Shown here: piece after piece, positions 44,199-53,800 of the stretch | How the letters are laid out: every line of letters starts with the position of its first letter | How positions within the stretch are numbered: the stretch's first letter is position 1 | Assembly: GCA_029249345.1 (NCBI GenBank) | Contig: JAQWHM010000011.1 | Coordinates: 62,001-126,000, forward strand | Origin: UBA10348 sp002469915 | Lineage (GTDB): Bacteria > Bacteroidota > Rhodothermia > Rhodothermales > UBA10348 | DNA: 64,000 bases | Direction of reading: 5' to 3' | The notes under the pieces: generated by a model | Seen by the model: the letters and a program-made list of their open reading frames with translations, nothing else | Told to the model about the DNA's origin: nothing | Databases searched by the model: none | Translations under genes and position numbers: made by a program

Positions 44199-44594
44199 GT
44201 GACCTCTTTACCGAAACTAAGTTGCCCTCACACCCAAGCCGATTCATACCGCAGTGATTGAATGGGATTAGCCGTTGCGCAATCCTAATAGGTTGATGAA
44301 CGAGTAGCCTTTTTGGCGCTTCAGATTCCTGAACATAATCTGGAAATAGTTTTTCAGCATAGTGCGATATGACCTTTTGTCGCTTGAGAGCACGCGTTCT
44401 ACACGAGTCAATAGCGCAAATGGTTAGACCTCAACATCTCAGGCGTCATGGAGGCAGAGCGATGTTGTTTCAATATCGAAACACTCACTAATGACACCCC
44501 CCTTTTTTAAGTGTTTTTAGACATATTCACCTATTGGCATGCTGATTGAAGAAGACGTGGGCACAGTCTTAAATCACAAATCAAACGGGCCTAC
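44199..44594. other. Intergenic region, promoter of the secreted protein at 44595
   Basis: About 395 bases between divergent genes. No gene seen. The stretch just upstream of 44595 is AT-rich and likely holds its promoter. Confidence 0.4.
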
Positions 44595-45068
44595 ATGAAA
44601 CGCTTTTTCACCCTCGCCTTTACCATCTTCGCCTTCTCAACGTCTGCTTTTGCTCAGGCAAACGTAGCTAGCCAGCAAGTCACCATTAACGTGAATGAGA
44701 TTGCTGTCATCTCCGTTGTTGGCAACGTCTCGATGACTATTAATGCTGCAACCGCAGGTCAAGCCCCTGATGCTGTAACTGCTTCATCTACATATCACAT
44801 GACCACGAACGGATCGGACAAAAAGATCACTGGCGAATTGGATGTTAATATGCCAACTGGCCTTACCCTCAACACAACTATGGCTGCCCCTACAGGTGCT
44901 ACCTCAGAAGGAAAAAAGAGTTTGTCTACTAGTTCCGTAGATCTCGTAAAGAGCATCACTCGCGTTCGTGGTGCCGGCTTAGCCCTCAACTACCAGGCCG
45001 TTGCAACGGTAGATGCAGAGCCTGACACGGTTGTTCGCACGGTGACCTACACCATCACAAACAACTAA
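44595..45068 (+). CDS. Secreted beta-sandwich-like protein (157 aa)
   Basis: An exported protein with signal peptide MKRFFTLAFTIFAFSTSAFA. The mature part is a single Thr/Ser/Val-rich, cysteine-free domain with alternating strands (QVTINVNEIAVISVVG, VTYTITNN at the end), the look of an immunoglobulin-like or pilin-like sandwich. No family recognised. A strong 17-bp hairpin follows it. Confidence 0.72.
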   Translation: MKRFFTLAFTIFAFSTSAFAQANVASQQVTINVNEIAVISVVGNVSMTINAATAGQAPDAVTASSTYHMTTNGSDKKITGELDVNMPTGLTLNTTMAAPTGATSEGKKSLSTSSVDLVKSITRVRGAGLALNYQAVATVDAEPDTVVRTVTYTITNN

Positions 45069-45120
45069 ACCGGTAGGAAAGACACCTAACCCTCATAAAT
45101 AGCTGATTCTTTCCAATATC

Positions 45121-45160
45121 AAAGAGATGGGCGGGCCGATAGGCCCGCCCATCTCTTTTC
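45121..45160. terminator. Bidirectional terminator between convergent genes
   Basis: A perfect 17-bp stem (45121-45137 with 45142-45158, GATA loop) whose base is A/T rich, giving a short T run in both directions. Confidence 0.85.
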
Positions 45161-45178
45161 TGTTCGACCACGTTTCGT

Positions 45179-46306
45179 CTACGTTCGCAGCAAGCGCATA
45201 CATACCGGTACGGCAGCCAACACTGGCAGCACAGAGAACAATCCGATCGCTGGCATCCAAAGAGCCATAACCGAAGGAAAAACCCAGACGGTAGACACGG
45301 GAATCAACATGAGGATGAGCACGATAGACGCAGAGAAAAAGGGACGTGCAACTCGATGATCATCAGCAAGAGCCATCAGCAATATTGTAGAAGACACGAT
45401 ACCGAGCAGCAGCAGGTGTAAGAAAAGAATCCGATCCTGATGATGATCTGCCCACCATATTGTCGGCCATGGTCCAAGTACCACGAGGGCAAATGACTTT
45501 GTTAACAGTGCGCCCACAGGCAGGCGCCACCATCCCGATGATTGCTTCCACAGACCAACCGCAATCCAACCCAAACCTACTCCCGAAAGAACAGCTGCCA
45601 ACCGGGCATACCACTGAATCGCAGGGGATAGAATATTAGACGGCATAGCAAAGAGGAAGGCTGTTGCTACGCCCGCACCAAGTAGTGCGAGTGCGATGCT
45701 AAATAACCGTGAGGGGGGAAGCGGAAACCGGCGAACAAGGAGGGCTAGACAACCAAGGGTAAGCCATCCCTCTGTGAAATAGCTCAAAAACATATGCTTA
45801 AAGGACTCTACCCAGACCGGGTTTTTCAAACCAAGCGGAGCTACAGCGGATATACCCCAAGCCCCAATCGATGACGCCACCAGAAAAATAACCGCTGCCC
45901 AAGCGAGCGGATCAGGCTTTCTAAGCTGGATCCATCTCCAAACAAACCCATACCAAATCAGCATAACCAATCCGGAAATGGCAACAGCAGGCGGCATGGT
46001 AACCGGTCCAAAAGTGCCCGCCGTATACCCGTAAAACAGAAACAACGGCCATGCGAGTAAACCAGTGAGCCAAGCGGCCCAGGCGCAGCGCCGCACGATC
46101 AAATCATTCGGAATCAGCAGTACGAAAAGGGAGGGCACTGCCCAGGAGAAATACATCAAATGAGAATGGGCATGTCGGATGTTGCCCAGACTCAGCCCAG
46201 CAAGCCATCCTCCGTTCATACCCCATCGAAAAAACACACCGCTAAGGCCCGCCAGTATAAATGCAGCCAATGCCGCTGCAATGACTTTCCGGTCTTCCTT
46301 GCTCAT
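45179..46306 (-). CDS. Polytopic membrane protein with HAHSHL motif
   Basis: A 375-residue inner-membrane protein with about ten to twelve hydrophobic segments. The motif RHAHSHLMYFSW early in the chain, and further His residues in WADHHQDRILFLHLLLLG, suggest a heme- or metal-binding membrane protein, with a distant look of NnrS or haem-copper oxidase subunit-I-like proteins. This assignment is weak. Its start overlaps the upstream TRIC gene by four bases. Confidence 0.7.
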   Translation of the reverse strand: MSKEDRKVIAAALAAFILAGLSGVFFRWGMNGGWLAGLSLGNIRHAHSHLMYFSWAVPSLFVLLIPNDLIVRRCAWAAWLTGLLAWPLFLFYGYTAGTFGPVTMPPAVAISGLVMLIWYGFVWRWIQLRKPDPLAWAAVIFLVASSIGAWGISAVAPLGLKNPVWVESFKHMFLSYFTEGWLTLGCLALLVRRFPLPPSRLFSIALALLGAGVATAFLFAMPSNILSPAIQWYARLAAVLSGVGLGWIAVGLWKQSSGWWRLPVGALLTKSFALVVLGPWPTIWWADHHQDRILFLHLLLLGIVSSTILLMALADDHRVARPFFSASIVLILMLIPVSTVWVFPSVMALWMPAIGLFSVLPVLAAVPVCMRLLRT

Positions 46307-46926
46307 GCATCGCCCTCTTTGCTTACGTTTACTTTAGGTAATCCAACTCCACGAGTCATCGCGTAGAAGCGCAAGCCACTCGTTACTCCTATTGCCGTCC
46401 AAATCTGGACCCAGGATGACCAGCCCAATGCATCAGCGCCTAGGAGTGCTGCTCCTCCAAGCAACGCAGCCGTAGCATAAAAGTCATGTTTAATGACGGC
46501 AGGTACCTCTCGCACCAAGATATCTCGCACCGCTCCTCCGCCCGTTGCAGTTAGCGCAGCCATGATCATCACTCCTATCGGGCCGAGACCAAATGCCAGA
46601 CCTTTTGCCGCTCCAATGGCCGCAAATACTCCGAGCCCAATCGCATCCATAATCATGACTCGATTCCATTGCGTAGCGACACGCGAGGAGGCAAAGAAAA
46701 CGACTAGACCTCCCGCAAGGCAAACGCCTAAGTACAACTCACTTTGAATGGCTGCAACAGGAGTTGCGCCCAACAGCATATCCCTAATCATTCCGCCGCC
46801 CACGCCAGTAGCCACAGCGAGCACCATCACTCCGAGTAGATCGAGGTGATGACGGGTCGCTCGGAAAGCTCCAGCGACGGCAAATACAAACGTGCCGACA
46901 ATGTCGAGGTAATCGATAATGGTCAT
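46303..46926 (-). CDS. TRIC-type (UPF0126, YicG-like) cation channel protein
   Basis: A 207-residue protein of two three-helix repeats, each with a Gly-rich signature: GVGGGMIRDMLLG and ATGGGAVRDILVR. These are the hallmarks of bacterial trimeric intracellular cation channel proteins. The ATG at 46926 gives the family length (GGAG upstream); the frame runs to 46983. It ends in a 4-base overlap with the HAHSHL membrane protein and is divergent from the hydroxyproline operon. Confidence 0.93.
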   Translation of the reverse strand: MTIIDYLDIVGTFVFAVAGAFRATRHHLDLLGVMVLAVATGVGGGMIRDMLLGATPVAAIQSELYLGVCLAGGLVVFFASSRVATQWNRVMIMDAIGLGVFAAIGAAKGLAFGLGPIGVMIMAALTATGGGAVRDILVREVPAVIKHDFYATAALLGGAALLGADALGWSSWVQIWTAIGVTSGLRFYAMTRGVGLPKVNVSKEGDA

Positions 46927-46990
46927 AGGCTCCAGGTAGAATCGGTGCAAAGATAGGGGTCGACTGCAGAAATTCCCTTTCATACCATAT

Positions 46991-47007
46991 ACAAATGATA
47001 TATATGT
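46991..47007 (+). promoter_or_regulatory. Possible GntR-family operator upstream of the hydroxyproline operon
   Basis: An AT-rich dyad ACA-N11-TGT lies in an imperfect palindrome 43 bases upstream of the first gene. FCD-type GntR regulators bind such short AT-rich dyads. The match is weak. Confidence 0.25.
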
Positions 47008-47049
47008 GATATATTAGATAACACCTACCCACCAATCAGTTCTAAAGAG

Positions 47050-47958
47050 ATGAGTATCAACTGGAAAGGCGTATTCCCCGCCGTTACCACTAAGTTCAAA
47101 GACGACTATTCCTTGGATTACGCTGGCACCCAAAAAGGGGTGGAAGCACAAATTGCAGCAGGATGCCACGGAATTATTACGACGGGAACGCTAGGAGAAG
47201 CTAGTACCCTCTCCTACGAGGAGAAGCAAGAAGTTTTACGTATTGCTGTAGAAACGGCCAATGGCCGCGTGCCCGTCCTAATGGGAGCAGCCTTTAATAC
47301 GACGATGGAACTATGCCAGGCGCTTGAAGACGGCCAAGTAAACGGAGCGGACGGCTTCATGGTGCTTCCTGCTATGCTCTACGCGGCAGACCGACGTGAA
47401 ACCATCGAGCACTTCCGATCCGCAGCCCGCGCTTCCGGAAAGCCGATCATGATCTACAACAATCCAATCGGTTATAAAGTGGATTGTACGGTGGACATGC
47501 TAGAGGAACTGGCTGACGAAGACATGCTAGTTGCCATCAAAGAATCGTCCGACGATGTACGCCGAATTACGGACATTGTAAACCACTTGGGAGATCGTTA
47601 CGCCCTGTTCACAGGCGTAGATAACCTAGCCATGGAAAGCCTAATGATGGGCGCAGTCGGCTGGGTTGCTGGATTAGTCTGTGCCTTCCCGGAAGAAACA
47701 GTAGCCATCTACAATCTCGTCCAAGCCGGCCGCATTGCGGAGGCTAGAGATATCTATCGCTGGTTTAAGCCGTTGTTAGATTTGGATGTGAATGTAAAAC
47801 TCGTTCAAAATATCAAACTAGCTGAAGTCGCAACCGGACTCGGAACCGAATTAACTCGCCCACCGAGGCTTCCGCTCGTTGGAGAGGAGCGTGCTTCTGT
47901 CCTCAAAGTCATACGGGACGCCATGGATCTCCGACCAGACGTTTCAGATTACGTCTAG
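47050..47958 (+). CDS. Dihydrodipicolinate-synthase-family protein, likely 1-pyrroline-4-hydroxy-2-carboxylate deaminase
   Basis: A 302-residue TIM-barrel class I aldolase with the Schiff-base Lys164 in VAIKESSDDV, Tyr136 in MIYNNPIGYK and the N-terminal TTGTLGEASTL carboxylate site of the DapA family. DapA-like enzymes next to a hydroxyproline epimerase and an amino-acid oxidase usually convert 1-pyrroline-4-hydroxy-2-carboxylate to 2-oxoglutarate semialdehyde and ammonia. The role here is inferred from that context. It opens a five-gene operon; the next gene follows after five bases. The semialdehyde dehydrogenase is not in this window. Confidence 0.88.
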   Translation: MSINWKGVFPAVTTKFKDDYSLDYAGTQKGVEAQIAAGCHGIITTGTLGEASTLSYEEKQEVLRIAVETANGRVPVLMGAAFNTTMELCQALEDGQVNGADGFMVLPAMLYAADRRETIEHFRSAARASGKPIMIYNNPIGYKVDCTVDMLEELADEDMLVAIKESSDDVRRITDIVNHLGDRYALFTGVDNLAMESLMMGAVGWVAGLVCAFPEETVAIYNLVQAGRIAEARDIYRWFKPLLDLDVNVKLVQNIKLAEVATGLGTELTRPPRLPLVGEERASVLKVIRDAMDLRPDVSDYV

Positions 47959-47963
47959 ACATC

Positions 47964-48611
47964 ATGATGAACACTTCATCCTCTCTTTCCGATCAAGCAT
48001 ACGATGCGATTGAACGTATGATCGTCACGCTTGAGTTACCTCCGGGAACCGTCTTTTCCGAAGGGGACTTAAGTACCCGGGTCGGCATAGGTAGAACACC
48101 ACTTCGTGAAGCGCTGCAACGACTTGCAGCGGGTAGCCTAGTGATTGCACTACCTAGACGGGGTATGATGGTAACTCAAATCAACGCTTCGGAGTACCTC
48201 TCTTTATTAGATACCAGAGAAGTTCTTGACCGCTTGATTGCAGAACAGGCCGCAAAACGAGCCTCACCCGAAGAACGAGAGAAGCTCCGTGCCAGTAGTA
48301 ACCGTATGAAGGGGGCCGCCTTAATCCGTGATCAAAACGCATTCATGAGGGCGGATCGAGATTGTGACGATATCATGGAACGGGCTTGTGGGAATCCGTA
48401 TGGGTATCACGCCGCTTCCTCCCTTCATGCACATTGCCGAAGATTCTGGTCGATGCACCGACACCTGGGCGATCTCGAACAGAGTGCCGACCTGCACGCA
48501 GCCATCATGAATAGTATTTCTGATGGGGACGCAATCAAGGCTGGCAAAGCCTCCGACTCGTTAATAGCTTACCTAAAATCGTTCGCCCGTCAAGCTCTGA
48601 ATCTGGAGTAA
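47964..48611 (+). CDS. GntR/FCD-family transcriptional regulator
   Basis: A 215-residue regulator with a winged helix-turn-helix (SDQAYDAIERMIVTLELPPG, VGIGRTPLREALQRLAA) and an all-helical FCD ligand-binding domain (residues 80-205). FCD-GntR proteins typically repress catabolic operons until the pathway ligand, often an organic acid, is present. Its place inside the hydroxyproline operon, with five- and six-base spacings, argues it controls that operon. A second ATG one codon later is equally plausible as start. Confidence 0.93.
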   Translation: MMNTSSSLSDQAYDAIERMIVTLELPPGTVFSEGDLSTRVGIGRTPLREALQRLAAGSLVIALPRRGMMVTQINASEYLSLLDTREVLDRLIAEQAAKRASPEEREKLRASSNRMKGAALIRDQNAFMRADRDCDDIMERACGNPYGYHAASSLHAHCRRFWSMHRHLGDLEQSADLHAAIMNSISDGDAIKAGKASDSLIAYLKSFARQALNLE

Positions 48612-48617
48612 GTAAAA

Positions 48618-49619
48618 ATGGCAGTCAGTCGCTTTACCTGTATAGACGCCCACACCTGCGGCAACCCCGTTCGGGTTGTTAAACATGGTGGGCCCGATTT
48701 AGATGGATCTTCCATGATCGAGCGCCGAGCCCACTTCTTGCAGGAGTGGGACTGGATCCGAACCGGCCTCATGTTCGAACCGCGTGGCCATGATATCATG
48801 TCCGGGTCCATTTTGTACGAATCGACACGAGAAGACTGCGATATAGCCATTTTATTTATCGAAACGAGCGGCTGCTTGCCCATGTGCGGTCACGGTACCA
48901 TCGGGACGGTAACCGTGATGCTGCAGGAAGGGCTCGTGACGCCGCGCGAACCGGGCTTGGTTCGATTGGATACGCCGGCGGGACGAGTCGATGCGTACTA
49001 CGAAATGGAAGGCGACCGGGTATCCAGTGTCCGACTCATCAATATTCCTTCCTTTCTCTACAAGACGGGACTAAAAGTGGACTGTCCTGATTTGGGAGAG
49101 ATCTCCGTTGACGTAGCGTATGGTGGTAATTTTTACGCAATCGTAGACGCGCAGGATAATTTTTCGGACATCAACGATTTTACGGCTGCAGACCTCATTC
49201 GCTGGAGCCCCATCGTGCGCACTCGATTGAATGAATTGTACACGTTCGAGCACCCTGAAGATGAGCGTATTTGTGGCATGAGTCATATGCTCTGGACGGG
49301 GGCCCCAAAAGTGGATGGATCACATGCTCGCAATGCCGTTTTTTATGGCAATAAAGCGATTGATCGCTCCCCATGCGGAACAGGTACCTCTTCAAGAATG
49401 GCACAGTGGGCTGCGCAAGGTAAGTTGAATGAAGGCGACTCTTTTGTCCACGAAAGTATAATTGGGAGTCAGTTTACGGGGCGGGTTGAACGAACGACGA
49501 AAGTGGGACCGTTTGACGCCATCGTACCCAGTATTGCAGGGTGGGCGCGGGTCACTGGATACAATGAGATCTTAATTGACGATGACGATCCGTATGCACA
49601 CGGTTTCCAAGTTATATAG
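48618..49619 (+). CDS. 4-hydroxyproline 2-epimerase
   Basis: A 333-residue proline-racemase-superfamily enzyme. Both catalytic cysteines are present, Cys90 in LPMCGHGTIG and Cys253 in DRSPCGTGTSS, which indicates a true racemase/epimerase and not the Cys-to-Thr trans-3-hydroxyproline dehydratase. It converts trans-4-hydroxy-L-proline to cis-4-hydroxy-D-proline, the entry step of catabolism. It lies in the hydroxyproline operon, directly followed by the D-amino-acid oxidase gene. Confidence 0.93.
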   Translation: MAVSRFTCIDAHTCGNPVRVVKHGGPDLDGSSMIERRAHFLQEWDWIRTGLMFEPRGHDIMSGSILYESTREDCDIAILFIETSGCLPMCGHGTIGTVTVMLQEGLVTPREPGLVRLDTPAGRVDAYYEMEGDRVSSVRLINIPSFLYKTGLKVDCPDLGEISVDVAYGGNFYAIVDAQDNFSDINDFTAADLIRWSPIVRTRLNELYTFEHPEDERICGMSHMLWTGAPKVDGSHARNAVFYGNKAIDRSPCGTGTSSRMAQWAAQGKLNEGDSFVHESIIGSQFTGRVERTTKVGPFDAIVPSIAGWARVTGYNEILIDDDDPYAHGFQVI

Positions 49620-49629
49620 CAAAACGAAT

Positions 49630-50868
49630 ATGAGTGATAGAGCAGATGTGATAGTGGTGGGTGGCGGCATCGTAGGGATGAGTTGCGCCTATTACCTCGA
49701 GCAAGCAGGCAGAAAAGTCTCTATCGTAGATAGGGGCCGATATGCTGAGGCCGCCTCTACGGGCAATGCCGGCCTGATCGTACCCAGCCATATAATCCCC
49801 TTGTCCGCTCCCGGCGTGATCGCCAAGGGCATGAAATGGCTCATGAATCCAGAGAGTCCGCTTTATATCAAACCCAGTGCAAACCCTCATTTTATGAAAT
49901 GGCTCTGGTTGTTTCAAAAGCATTGCAGCGAGGCGCACGTTCAAAAAAGCATTCCAGTCTTAAAGGACATGAGTCTTTTAAGCCGAGATTTACTCTCTGA
50001 AATGTGTTCATTGCCAGGATTTGAAAAAACGAGCCTAGTGCATAACGGTCTCTTAATGCTGCATCGATCTGAGTCGGCCCAAAAAGACAACGAAGAGCTC
50101 GCAGACATCGCAGAAGCCGCTGGTTTAGAGATCGAGCGCTTGGACCACGCACAAACCCTAAATCTCGAACCCGCTCTTAAAAGTGAGATAACGGGTTCCG
50201 TCTATTTCAAGCAAGATGCCAGCCTGGAGCCCGAACAGTTACTGCGAGCCCTTGAAATTGAGCTTCGGTCTCAAGGCGTATCCTTCATTGATGCAGAGGT
50301 GACAGGCTTTAAAACCAATCGCGGTGCAGTAACCTCCGTGACGACCAAGACGGCATCACTAGAATGTGATACCGTGGTTCTCGCCGCAGGATCATGGACA
50401 CCCATCTTGGGGCGGAAATTAGGACATTCTATTTCGGTTCAGCCGGCGAAAGGGTACAGTGTTACCATACCCGTAGACTCACCCAGCTTGCGCATCCCAT
50501 GTATTGCAACCGATGAAAAAGTATCCATTACGCCCATGCCCGGATGCATTCGATTTGGAGGAACGTTAGCGCTGCAAGGATTTGACGATTCGATCGACGA
50601 ACGCCGCGTGGCTCCCATTCGCAGACAGGCCGGACTGTATTGTTCGGACATGGATGACATCCCTACCTGGTCCGGATTCAGGCCAGCCTCACCAGATGGC
50701 ATTCCTTTCATCGGAGCGCTCCCTACCTCGGCCAATACATTCATGGCAACCGGCCATGGAATGATGGGCGTAACACTTGGGCCGGTGACCGGTAAGCTTA
50801 TAACTGAATTAATTGTCGGCGATACTCCATCGCTGAAAACTCATCCTTTCCGAACGGATAGACACTGA
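49630..50868 (+). CDS. FAD-dependent D-amino-acid dehydrogenase, likely D-hydroxyproline dehydrogenase
   Basis: A 412-residue flavoprotein of the DadA/DAAO type. The Rossmann motif VIVVGGGIVGMSCAYYLEQAG is at residues 7-27, a second FAD-site segment is VVLAAGSWTPIL, and the C-terminal GHGMMGVTLGPVTG closes the FAD site. By context it oxidises cis-4-hydroxy-D-proline to 1-pyrroline-4-hydroxy-2-carboxylate. I start at the ATG at 49630; the frame extends back into the epimerase gene. It is 10 bases after the epimerase and one base before the fusion gene. Confidence 0.9.
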   Translation: MSDRADVIVVGGGIVGMSCAYYLEQAGRKVSIVDRGRYAEAASTGNAGLIVPSHIIPLSAPGVIAKGMKWLMNPESPLYIKPSANPHFMKWLWLFQKHCSEAHVQKSIPVLKDMSLLSRDLLSEMCSLPGFEKTSLVHNGLLMLHRSESAQKDNEELADIAEAAGLEIERLDHAQTLNLEPALKSEITGSVYFKQDASLEPEQLLRALEIELRSQGVSFIDAEVTGFKTNRGAVTSVTTKTASLECDTVVLAAGSWTPILGRKLGHSISVQPAKGYSVTIPVDSPSLRIPCIATDEKVSITPMPGCIRFGGTLALQGFDDSIDERRVAPIRRQAGLYCSDMDDIPTWSGFRPASPDGIPFIGALPTSANTFMATGHGMMGVTLGPVTGKLITELIVGDTPSLKTHPFRTDRH

Positions 50869-50869
50869 C

Positions 50870-53800
50870 ATGAGCAAGATGCCCGGCCGGCCCGTTCTGA
50901 CCGTTCCTGAAGCGGAAGCCCTCGCGCTCGAGTTGTTTGGCGCGGCGGGGACCGCCGCGCCATTGCCCAGTGACCGGGATTTAAATTTCCGATTGACGCT
51001 TACGGATGGATCCCGAGCCGTATTCAAAATCTTCAATACCATTGAAGATGAAGCCTATCTAGAATGTCAATCTGATGCCATGGATTGGGCAGCAAAAGCA
51101 GGCCTTCCTGTTCCAAAGGTGATAGGTCGAGCTACGGCAAAGCTGAACGGGAAGAACCATCTCGTGAGACTCGTTTCTTGGCTCGATGGAACGCCGCTTG
51201 GTGATGCCTCACCCATCACGGCCCAGATGGAGTTTGACTTGGGGGCTCTTTTGGGACGCATGGACCGTGCTATGGAAGGATTTGAGCATCCAGCCGCACC
51301 GAACCACTTTCCGTGGGACTTTGCTAACGTTGCAGACACCGTTTCCAAACACATTCATGCCATTCCCGAGGCACGAAAGCCTTTGGTAGAAATGGGGCTG
51401 AATCTCTATCAGGAACATGTTGCTCCGAAATGGGATGTGCTGCCAAAGGCCATCATTCACAACGATGCGAACGATTACAACGTACTGGTCGGCAGCGCCC
51501 AAGAGTATCCCAGACCGATCACCGGCCTCTTGGATTTTGGAGACCTCGTCCACTCAGCACGCGTGGGCAATCCCGCCGTAGCCGCAACCTATTTGGCGCT
51601 ACACCGCGAGGACCCAGTAGATGCCCTGTGTCAGGTGATCAAGGGGTATACATCGATTTTTGAGTTATCAGAGCTTGAACTGGAGGTATTTTATTCGCTT
51701 GTCTGCATTCGATTGTCCGTCAGTGTAACCATGTCTGCCGTCCAGCGCGCGCTCGAACCTGACAATGAATACCTGTCTATTTCGGAAAAAGGTGCATGGA
51801 CAACACTGGAAAAATTGCAGCATCAGCATCCTCGTCTGGTTCATTACAGATTACGAGATGCCGCCGGATACGCCCCCGTTCCTAATTCCACCTTTGTTGT
51901 GGACTGGATCCAATCTCACAAAGATGACTTTCACCCCGTCATTCTGCCCGCACGCCCCGGAGCACCTCCGGTTGTCTTCGACTTTTCCGTATCCAGTCAA
52001 GAATTTGACTCGGAAGCCATTAATACCCCTGGCGTAGCCGACAAAGAGATCTGGGATCGTACGGGAAATGCGGTGGGCATCGGGCGCTGGGATGAACCCC
52101 GATTAGCCTATGGCGGCGATCAGTATGCAACCCAATCTGGAGAACGCAGAACGATTCATTTGGGAGTCGACCTTTTCCGCCCAGCCAGGACGCCCGTACA
52201 AGCTCCACTTTCTGGTACCGTTCATTCTTTTTGCGCCCACCACGCCCGATTTGACTACGGTGGATGTCTCATTCTTGAGCATGAACCCGAAAAAGGGCTC
52301 CGTTTTTGGACCCTTTATGGACATTTAAGTCACGACTCCGTGAAAAATCTGGTCGTGGGGAAAAGCGTCGAAGCCGGAGACGTCATTGCGTATTTGGGGC
52401 CATTCGAAGAAAACGGCGGATGGGTTCCTCATCTGCATTTTCAAATCATTGTGGACCGATTGGATTTAGAAGCCACCTTTCCGGGTGTTGCTTCGCCCAG
52501 TCAACGAGATGTTTGGTGCAGCTTATCTCCTAGCCCGGTGGACATGCTCGGCATTCCCCAATCTGCCGTAGCACCGCGATCGCCACACGTTCAGGACTTA
52601 TTAGAGCGCCGAAATCGCTCGATCAGTTCGGCTCTCAGCGTGTCCTACGATCGCAAATTGCATATCGTGAGAGGATGGATGCAGTACCTCTACGATGCAG
52701 AAGGACATGCCTACCTGGACGCCGTCAACAATGTGCCCCATGTGGGCCACTCCAATCCCCGCGTGGTCAAGGCATTACATCGCCAAATGCGCACGCTAAC
52801 GACGAACACGCGCTATTTGCACGAGACTATTCTCGATTTTTCAGAGCGACTAGTAGCTACGTTACCGGAATCGCTGGAGGTATGCTTCTTCGTCAATTCT
52901 GGAAGCGAAGCAAATGACCTTGCCCTGCGATTAGCACGAGCGGCAACCGGCAAACAGGATACTGTAGTTCTGGAAGGCGGATACCACGGAAATTCTACTT
53001 CATTGATTGGAATCAGTCCCTATAAATTTGATGGGCATGGAGGAAAAGGACGGCCCGCAACTACACATGTCGTTCCCATGCCAGATTCTTACCGAGGCCC
53101 CTTCAAAGGTATGACCGCCGAAACAGGAGCGGCTTATGCCCGCTTCGTCGAATCGGCGGTAGCCCAAGGAACGTGTGCAGCATTTATCGCGGAGTCGGTG
53201 CCCGGCGTAGGTGGCCAAATTGTCCCTCCTCCTCACTACCTGAGGGCGGCAGCAGAACATGTTCGCAAAGCCGGCGCGGTCTTTATTGCCGACGAAGTGC
53301 AGGTAGGTATGGGAAGGCCCGGAAGTACGTTTTGGGGGTTTGAGTTGGATGACGTGATTCCAGATATCGTAGTCATGGGTAAACCTATTGGTAACGGACA
53401 TCCGCTCGGAGTGGTCGTGACTACTCGAGCCATCGCAGATGCTTTTGATAACGGCATGGAGTACTTCAACACATTTGGCGGTAATCCAGCTTCGTGCGCC
53501 GTGGGCCTCGCCGTGCTCAACGAAGTTCGCGATCAACATCTTCAGCAGAATGCGCTCGAAGTAGGGACTCATTTACTGAGTGGGCTCGCGAAGCTCGCCC
53601 AACGTCATGCCATAATCGGGGACGTTAGAGGCGTGGGGCTGTTCATCGGATTGGAATTAGTTCGAAATCATGAAGACCTCGAGCCGGCTGATGTGGAGGC
53701 ATCCTACGTCGCTAATCGGATGCGGGATAAAGGTATACTTATCTCAACCGATGGTCCCTTGCACAACGTTTTAAAGATCAAGCCACCCATGGTGTTCACC

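Noticed and set aside
45179..46306. Calling the HAHSHL protein a cytochrome oxidase subunit I or NnrS
   Set aside because: The His positions do not clearly match the heme ligands of either family, so only a loose resemblance is stated.
53000..53572. 190-codon minus-strand frame inside the fusion gene
   Set aside because: Antisense shadow of the PLP-enzyme region.
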